From Microbacterium sp. USTB-Y (GTDB taxonomy: Bacteria > Actinomycetota > Actinomycetes > Actinomycetales > Microbacteriaceae), in contig NZ_JAGMTU010000005.1 in assembly GCF_023703415.1 (NCBI RefSeq), positions 372,001-436,000 on the forward strand: 64,000 nt of DNA. Reading direction: 5' to 3'. The translations under genes were made by a program, and so were the position numbers. This document shows positions 59,163-64,000 of the stretch, piece by piece. Within the stretch, counting starts at the first letter, position 1. Each line of letters begins with the position of its first letter. The notes under the pieces are model-generated. The model worked only from the letters and a program-made list of their open reading frames with translations, was not told the DNA's origin and made no database searches.

Positions 59163-60065
59163 TCAGGGCCGGCCGGCGAGCGCTGCGAGCAGCTCCAGCA
59201 CGCAGAGCGCGGCGAGGCGGACGGTGCGCGCATCCTCGTCGTCGGCGGTGGCGTCCACCTCGGCGATGTCGGCACTGACGACGCGGGGGTCGCCGGCGAT
59301 GCCGCGCACCAGCGCACGCAGCTCCCAGGCGGCGAACCCGCCCGGCACACTGGCCGGGCACCCCGGCGTCGCGGCGCGGTCGCAGGCGTCCACATCGATG
59401 TCGAGGTGCACGCGGGAGGCGTCTCCGGCGCCGGCGATCTCGACGGCCTCGGCCACGACGTCGTCGATGCCGCGACGGCGCACCTCGTCCAGGGTGATGA
59501 CACGGATGCCCCAGTCGGCGGCGCGCTGGGCGTAGGCCGCGGAGTTCGCGAAGTCCGCGATGCCGATCTGCACGATCCGGTGCGGATCGATCGCGGATCC
59601 CTCGGGGGCGTCCTCGACGAGGCGGCGCACCGGCGAACCGTTCGAGACGCCGTCGCGCAGATCGAAGTGCGCGTCGATCGTGATGAGACCCGTGGATCCG
59701 GATCCGAGGGCGACGGGGTAGGTGAGGGAGTTGTCGCCGCCGAGGGCGATCACCAGCCGGGAGGCCGCGGCGAGCTGGGATACGCGGGCGATCGTGCGCG
59801 CGACACCCTCGTCGCCGTCGGGCTCGTGCACGTCGCCGGCGTCGGAGATCTGCAGCGCGGCGTTCAGATCCACGATGGGCGGGCCCATCAGGGTCGGGCT
59901 GTAGCGGCGGAGCGCTTCGCGGATCGCGGCCGGCGTCGCATGCGCGCCCGTGGGGGAGAGCGACGTGCGCCAGGTCGGGACTCCGAGCACGACCGCGTCG
60001 GCGGGCGTGCCGAACGCGGGCCAATCGCCCCCGCGGGGCCAGAGGGGATCGTGCGACAGTGCCAT
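59163..60065 (-). CDS. Arginase/agmatinase/formiminoglutamase family protein
   Basis: 300 aa ureohydrolase fold. Metal motifs: IALGGDNSLTYP near 107-117, IDAHFDLRDG near 130-139, LDIDVDACDRAATPGCPASVPGG near 221-243, and a late Glu in ADIAEVDATAD. In most members the first motif is GG(D/G)H; here the ligand is Asn112. DAHFDLR and the following NGSPVR resemble formiminoglutamases, so it is a candidate HutG completing the histidine pathway whose first three genes lie 9 kb upstream. Agmatinase-like activity is the alternative. ATG 60065 follows AAGGGA. Confidence 0.78.
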   Translation of the reverse strand: MALSHDPLWPRGGDWPAFGTPADAVVLGVPTWRTSLSPTGAHATPAAIREALRRYSPTLMGPPIVDLNAALQISDAGDVHEPDGDEGVARTIARVSQLAAASRLVIALGGDNSLTYPVALGSGSTGLITIDAHFDLRDGVSNGSPVRRLVEDAPEGSAIDPHRIVQIGIADFANSAAYAQRAADWGIRVITLDEVRRRGIDDVVAEAVEIAGAGDASRVHLDIDVDACDRAATPGCPASVPGGFAAWELRALVRGIAGDPRVVSADIAEVDATADDEDARTVRLAALCVLELLAALAGRP

Positions 60066-60220
60066 GGGAGTCCCTTCTCGGAGGCGCGGACCGCATCCGA
60101 TAGACAGCGTGCCACGGCGCCGGCCCTCGGCGGTGGTGTGCCGCCGAGCGCTGTCTGGCCCACGAGACACCCGGCTTCGTGCGGCGTGTGGTGCGGAGCC
60201 ACGCCAGCCCTCGCCCTGGC

Positions 60221-60301
60221 CTTGGGGTCGGCCCCTCCACCACGCTCCTGGCGCCGGCCCTACCCTGGCCTGGTGCCCGGCTTTGGGCTCGGCCCCTCCA
60301 C
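60221..60301. repeat. Imperfect direct repeat, 61-bp period
   Basis: CTTGGGGTCGGCCCCTCCAC (60221-60240) recurs as CTTTGGGCTCGGCCCCTCCA at 60281-60300, each followed by a CTCCTGG/GTCCTGG stretch. It is part of the 372-bp gap between the arginase-family start and the DUF559 stop; no gene seen there. Confidence 0.75.
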
Positions 60302-60319
60302 GCCGGTCCTGGACCGTCC

Positions 60320-60441
60320 ATCACGATCGCACAGGATGTCACGATCGGCACAGGCCGTCACGATCAGCACACGACAGCCCCGGACTCCTGTGCTGATCGT
60401 GACAGGGTGTGCCGATCGTGACAGGGTGTGCCGATCGTCAC
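60320..60441. repeat. GTCACGATCGGCACAG palindrome, locus B
   Basis: Three forward units (ATCACGATCGCACAG, GTCACGATCGGCACAG, GTCACGATCAGCACA) face three inverted units around a short CCCCGGA spacer. The right end runs into the stop codon of the DUF559 gene (60438-60440). Confidence 0.9.
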
Positions 60442-61259
60442 AGACCACGGAGCGCGGCGAGGATCGCGGCCTGCACCGAAGGCCAGTCGTGCACGACCTG
60501 TGCGTAGTCGAACCGGAGGGTGCGGTATCCGAGACGCGCGGCGGCCGCGTCGCGCACGAGATCCCGGTGCCGCTTCACCGGTCCGTCGTGGTTTTCCTTG
60601 CCGTCCACTTCGATGATGAGCCGGCCGACCATGAAGTCGACTCTGCCGACCTCGTCGATCTGCACCTGGCAGGCGAGGCGCAGACCGATCGTATGCAGCC
60701 TCAGCCGCAGCAGCGATTCGAGTCCGCTGTCGGCATCGGGTCGCGCCAGTTCCGTGAGCCAGCGTGCCGAGGCCGGCAACGCATCGCGGATCCGCCTCCG
60801 CGCCGTCGCAGGCAGAAGCCGCTTCCGCCAGGCGGATTCGAACGCGGCGAAGAACGCCTCGTCTCCGGAGCAGCGGCGCAGGTGCAGCAGGGCGGTTTCG
60901 AGGTCGGTCCGGCCGAGCGGTGGCGAGCCGCGGTAGTAGTGCGGAACGCAGGCGCAGTCCGGGTGCGTGCGGCCATGCCGCCCCGCACCCAGCCAGACGT
61001 GCGGTCCGGTGACCTCGGGCAGCACCCAGATCCCTCGCTCCGTCAGCACGCTCGCGCAGGTGAGCGCGCCACCGTGCTCGACCGCGGCACGGACATCGGG
61101 AGCGATCGGACCGACGGCGAACACGCCGTCCCTCAGGCGGTCGACCGTTCCGGCGCGCACGGCTCGGGTGAGCGTCGTGCGCGTGAAGCCGAGGCGCTGC
61201 AGTTCCGGACCACGGGCGATGCCGCCCCGGCGGCGGATCGTATCGATCAGAGAGAGCAT
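60438..61259 (-). CDS. AbiEi-like winged helix plus DUF559 endonuclease-like protein
   Basis: 273 aa. N-terminal winged helix (about 1-50: SLIDTIRRRGGIARGPELQRLGFTRTTLTRAVRAG) as in AbiEi antitoxins. C-terminal DUF559 domain (about 175-273), a Vsr/PD-(D/E)xK relative: SGLESLLRLRL, DEVGRVDFMVGRLIIEVDGKENH with D-x(n)-ExDGK, RDLVRDAAAARLGYRTLRFDYAQV. This architecture is frequent in Actinobacteria and of unknown function, often suspected in defence or DNA repair. It is bracketed by two copies of the same palindromic repeat family (60320 and 61367). Confidence 0.85.
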   Translation of the reverse strand: MLSLIDTIRRRGGIARGPELQRLGFTRTTLTRAVRAGTVDRLRDGVFAVGPIAPDVRAAVEHGGALTCASVLTERGIWVLPEVTGPHVWLGAGRHGRTHPDCACVPHYYRGSPPLGRTDLETALLHLRRCSGDEAFFAAFESAWRKRLLPATARRRIRDALPASARWLTELARPDADSGLESLLRLRLHTIGLRLACQVQIDEVGRVDFMVGRLIIEVDGKENHDGPVKRHRDLVRDAAAARLGYRTLRFDYAQVVHDWPSVQAAILAALRGL

Positions 61260-61366
61260 GCTACGAGGGTGACGAACTCCGTCGTCCCCGGGGGCGGCGA
61301 TCACAGGATCTGTGCACAACCCTCGATGAGCGTCGGCTGTGGAGGACGATCGGCGGGCACCTCGAC

Positions 61367-61453
61367 TGACACGATCAGCACATGATGCGACGATCGGCAC
61401 ACGAAATGGCCAGATCCGTGTGCCGATCGTCACAGGGTGTGCTGACCGTGACG
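61367..61453. repeat. GTCACGATCGGCACAG palindrome, locus C
   Basis: Two forward units (ACACGATCAGCACA, GCGACGATCGGCACA) face two inverted ones (TGTGCCGATCGTCACA, TGTGCTGACCGTGAC) around a 12-bp AT-richer loop. With the 21-bp tandem it fills most of the 313-bp gap upstream of the DUF559 gene; no gene seen. Confidence 0.9.
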
Positions 61454-61506
61454 GCTTGGCGGGATCCACGCCCCCGCGCGCACCCCGCCCGCCCACACCC
61501 CGCATG

Positions 61507-61548
61507 CCCACGCCGCGGCCCGCCCGTCCCACGCCGCGGCCCGCCCGT
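61507..61548. repeat. 21-bp perfect tandem duplication
   Basis: CCCACGCCGCGGCCCGCCCG plus T is repeated exactly, 61507-61527 and 61528-61548, 25 bp after the DUF445 stop. Confidence 0.95.
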
Positions 61549-61572
61549 CCCACGCGCCCCGAACGCCGGCCG

Positions 61573-62847
61573 CTACACCGGGATGACCGCGTGCGCGACG
61601 GCGAAGATCGCGAGTCCGGCGAGCGCTCCGACGACCGTGCCGTTCAGCCGGATGTACTGCAGGTCGCGGCCGACCATGAGCTCGATCTTCTCCGTGGTCT
61701 CGGCGGGATCCCACCGCTCCACGGTGTCGGTGATGATCGAGGCGATGTCGTGCCGGTAGCGGTCGACGAGGAACACGGCGGCGTCGGTGACCCAGCCGTC
61801 CACCCGCCGCTGAAAGGGCTCCTCGGTGGCGAGGCGGCCTCCGAGCTCGGCGAGTGCCGCCGCAGCCCGACGGCGCAGGCCGCTCTCCGGATCCGCGAGT
61901 GCCGACAGCAGTCCGGTCTTCGCCGCGTTCCACGCCTCTGCCGCCAGCGCCCCGACGCGGGGGCTGTCGAACACGGCGGCCTTGGCGTTCTCCAGGCGCG
62001 CCCGGGTGCCGGCGTCGTGCTGCAGGTTGTCCGCGAGGCGGGCGAGGTAGCCGTCCAGCGCGAGCCGGGCCGGGTGGCGCGGATCCGCCTGCACGGCCCG
62101 CACGAACCGCACTGCTTCGTTGTAGGCGGCCTCGTCCACGAACCGGTGCGCGAGTCGCGGCACCCACCCCGGCAGCCGGCGCGAGAGCAGCCCCTGGAAC
62201 GCCGCCGCGTTGCCGTCCAGCCAGGTCGCGATGCTGTCGACGGCGAGGTCGACCGCCCCGCGATGGGCGTCCGCCTCGACGATCCGCTGCAGCCAGGTGC
62301 CCGCCGGCGTGCCCCACTCCGGCTCCACGAGGTGCTCGCGCGCGAGCTCGGCGATCACGCTCTGCACGTCGTCGTCGCTCAGGGCGCGCAGGACGGCGGA
62401 GGCGATCGTGGATCCCTCGCTGGAGACCCGCTCGGCGTGGGCGGGATCTCCCAGCCAGGATCCGAGCCGCGCGGCGATCGAGGTCTCGGAGAGCTTCGTG
62501 CGCACGACCTCGGCGGAGAGGAAATTGGTCTCGACGAACTCGCCGAGCGTGCGTCCGATCTCGTCCTTGCGGTTGGGGATGATCGCGGTGTGCGGGATCG
62601 GCAGCCCGAGCGGACGGCGGAACAGCGCCGTCACGGCGAACCAGTCGGCGAGGGCGCCCACCATGCCGCCCTCCGCGGCGGCGCGCACGTACTCGAGCCA
62701 CGGATAGCGGGCCTGCAGCCAGAACGCCAGCACGAAGGCGACGGCCATGATCCCGAGCGCGGCGAGGGCGACGGCCTTCATCCGGCGCAGGGCGCGCAGG
62801 CGCTCCTGATCGGCGGGGGACAGCAGTGCTTCACGGGCGCGCGCCAT
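61573..62847 (-). CDS. DUF445 family membrane-associated protein
   Basis: 424 aa. One N-terminal helix (VALAALGIMAVAFVLAFWL), then the family signature YVRAAAEGGMVGALADWFAVTALFRRPLGLPIPHTAIIPNRKDEIGRTLGEFVETNFLS, a long helical middle, and a C-terminal hydrophobic hairpin (LNGTVVGALAGLAIFAVAHAVIPV). Function unknown; related to YheB-like proteins. ATG 62847 has GGAAGG upstream. Confidence 0.88.
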   Translation of the reverse strand: MARAREALLSPADQERLRALRRMKAVALAALGIMAVAFVLAFWLQARYPWLEYVRAAAEGGMVGALADWFAVTALFRRPLGLPIPHTAIIPNRKDEIGRTLGEFVETNFLSAEVVRTKLSETSIAARLGSWLGDPAHAERVSSEGSTIASAVLRALSDDDVQSVIAELAREHLVEPEWGTPAGTWLQRIVEADAHRGAVDLAVDSIATWLDGNAAAFQGLLSRRLPGWVPRLAHRFVDEAAYNEAVRFVRAVQADPRHPARLALDGYLARLADNLQHDAGTRARLENAKAAVFDSPRVGALAAEAWNAAKTGLLSALADPESGLRRRAAAALAELGGRLATEEPFQRRVDGWVTDAAVFLVDRYRHDIASIITDTVERWDPAETTEKIELMVGRDLQYIRLNGTVVGALAGLAIFAVAHAVIPV

Positions 62848-63008
62848 GGGGCCATCCTTCCATCCCGGGGGCCGGAGCGGCCGTAGCGCGCACGACGGGC
62901 CGAGTGCGCGATCGATGCAGACGGCGCCCGTGGCGCGCGAGGCCGGCGGGCATGCAGACGGGAGAGAGGCGAAGGCCGGCGGGTACGGCGACGGGAGACG
63001 GGAGGGGA

Positions 63009-63180
63009 AGAGGGATCCGTCCCCAAACGGATCCCTCTCGCAAGCGCCCCAGCGCGATCGGCTGCGGCGTCGGAGGTCCGACGCCCGCTTCCGGCGACCA
63101 CCGCACGGCGCTCCCGGCGCACGGCGTCCCGCGCCGGCGACCCGGGAGGCGGCCGTTTCGTGCGGGTATCACGAACGGCC
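63009..63180. other. Three perfect or near-perfect hairpins in a gene-free gap
   Basis: AGAGGGATCCGT/ACGGATCCCTCT (63009-63020, 63027-63038, 6-base loop) and GGCGTCGGA/TCCGACGCC (63066-63074, 63077-63085) are perfect. GGCCGTTTCGTG/CACGAACGGCC (63151-63162, 63170-63180) has one bulged base. They stand in the 448-bp divergent gap between DUF445 and the last gene; no protein gene is convincing there. It could be a small RNA, terminators or binding sites. Confidence 0.6.
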
Positions 63181-63283
63181 GGCGGATGTACGTGTCGTCG
63201 GCTCAAGGATCCCGCATTCCGGCCTCGTGCGCGTGGTGGATCCGGCGTATTCCTGCGCCGGGGTCAGCGGATCCGGCGGCCGA

Positions 63284-63289
63284 TACGGT
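63284..63289 (+). promoter_or_regulatory. -10 box, leaderless promoter of the last gene
   Basis: TACGGT, six bases, then GTG 63296; the same hexamer and spacing as at 5891. Confidence 0.55.
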
Positions 63290-63295
63290 GGAGGC

Positions 63296-64000
63296 GTGCT
63301 TCGTGAACAGCGCCTCGAGGTGGTCCTGAGGGCGGTCGTGACGGTGCGCTCGTCCGAGGACCCGCTCCTCCGGCGCGCCCTCGCCGACGCCGTCCCCGGC
63401 GACGAGGCGTTCGTCGCGGCGCTGCGCGCCTTCGTCGATCTCTGCGCGGGCCAGGGCACGGACGGCGAGGCGGCCGCTGTGGCGCTGGACGCCGTGGATC
63501 CGTCCGACGTCGACGCCCTCGCCCTCGCCAGGGCGGTGGCGGGCTGGGCGCGGGCGGCGTGGCCCGCCGTGGCGCGCGTGCATCGTGATCCGCTGCAGGA
63601 CGCGGCGGCGGATCCGCGACCGCTCGGCCGGCGGATGCGGCGCCCGCTGGAGCTGCTGCTGATCGAGGCGGCGCTGGGCTGCTCGCGCCTCGATCTGGCG
63701 GCGGAGTTCGCGGCCGAGTGCGACCCGGATGACCCCGTCGGCTTCGACGGGCCGGACGATCCGGTGCGCGCGCTGCTCCGCTGCATCCTGGCGCGCGTGC
63801 GACTGTTCGGCGGGGACGTGGTCGCGGCCGAGGCCTTCGCGCGCGCCGCCGAGAGGACGCCGGGTCTGCCTCCGCTGATGCACGCGTTCGCGGCGGCCTG
63901 CGTCGCGCTGGTCGACAGCAACGCCGATCAGCGCGCGGCGATGCGCGAGGCGCTGCGCGAGCTCGCGACGGTCGATGCACCGCCGACGCACCTACTGGTC
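63296..64000 (+). CDS. Partial gene at window end, possible LuxR-type regulator
   Basis: A frame from GTG 63296 (VLREQRLEVVLRAVVTVRSS) runs open for 235 codons to the window edge. The protein is Ala/Leu/Arg-rich and helical, with segments such as LALARAVAGWARAAW, RPLELLLIEAALGCSRLDLAAEFAAECDP and VVAAEAFARAAERTPGLPPLMHAFAAACVAL that look like tetratricopeptide-type helical pairs. Similar helical regions precede the C-terminal HTH of large LuxR-family regulators, but no HTH is inside the window, so the assignment is weak. That it is coding is supported by frame length and the leaderless promoter. Confidence 0.6.
   Translation, partial: MLREQRLEVVLRAVVTVRSSEDPLLRRALADAVPGDEAFVAALRAFVDLCAGQGTDGEAAAVALDAVDPSDVDALALARAVAGWARAAWPAVARVHRDPLQDAAADPRPLGRRMRRPLELLLIEAALGCSRLDLAAEFAAECDPDDPVGFDGPDDPVRALLRCILARVRLFGGDVVAAEAFARAAERTPGLPPLMHAFAAACVALVDSNADQRAAMREALRELATVDAPPTHLLV

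Noticed and set aside
60320..61453. Insertion sequence around the DUF559 gene
   Set aside because: The flanks are internally palindromic rather than simple terminal inverted repeats, no transposase is encoded and no target duplication was seen.
62826..63329. Protein gene in the gap before the last ORF
   Set aside because: Open frames there are Arg/Pro/Gly-rich, cross the hairpins and lack a plausible start or domain.

Overview
The window is 64 kb of very GC-rich DNA from an actinobacterium, most likely a Microbacteriaceae member (Microbacterium-like). The pointers are a DUF222/HNH nuclease, an AbiEi/DUF559 protein, PucR, IclR, TetR and LacI regulators, many leaderless promoters, GTG starts and tight ATGA/GTGA overlaps. 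It looks chromosomal. I see no rRNA, tRNA, CRISPR array, transposase or phage gene.

Layout. 0-8.5 kb: a TetR regulator beside a minisatellite patch; a metal operon (ArsR-type sensor, His-rich CDF exporter, MFS protein); a formylglycine-generating enzyme coupled to two DUF202 membrane proteins; a histidine phosphatase; a DUF222/HNH protein. 8-14 kb: a CtpE-like P-type ATPase, an FHA protein, and a copper amine oxidase with a Cys/His-rich tail. 14-18.4 kb: a teichoic-acid-type two-domain glycosyl/glycerophosphotransferase and a GT-C membrane glycosyltransferase, which has a paralogue at 31.6-33.0 kb. 18.5-25 kb: amidohydrolase, NCS1 permease and divergent LacI; FAD monooxygenase and divergent TetR. 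25-30.5 kb: leuA with a leucine-rich leader peptide and attenuator-like hairpin, GntR plus an orphan ABC ATPase, and ilvD. 30.5-37 kb: an XRE regulator preceded by a leaderless short ORF; then a four-gene operon of OmpA lipoprotein with eight GDGSGNY-type repeats, DUF3060 lipoprotein, response regulator and histidine kinase. 37-50.6 kb: a large divergon. Leftward run an NCS1 permease, a HyuA-like hydantoinase/oxoprolinase, three DUF917 proteins, PucR and IclR; rightward run hutH-hutU-hutI. 50.7-58 kb: a sugar ABC transporter operon with a debranching-enzyme-like hydrolase and a peptidase E-like protein, under a divergent LacI. 58-64 kb: an NAD(P)-binding protein, a YrdB-like protein, an arginase/formiminoglutamase-family protein (possible last Hut step), a DUF559 nuclease-like gene bracketed by palindromic repeats, a DUF445 protein, a hairpin-rich gap, and a gene running off the end.

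Three patterns cut across the genes. (1) At least twelve genes have TANNNT exactly six bases before the start codon, the signature of leaderless transcripts. (2) Three dispersed palindromic repeat families lie mostly in intergenic gaps: GACGAAACGCGGTG/GCTCGCTCAACGACC, GTCACGATCGGCACAG, and GTCGTCCCC hairpins. One copy of the first family is translated in frame inside hutI. (3) Near-perfect operator palindromes sit between most divergent regulator/target pairs. The most promising uncharacterised system is the hydantoinase/three-DUF917/permease block divergent from hut; the OmpA-DUF3060-two-component operon is second.
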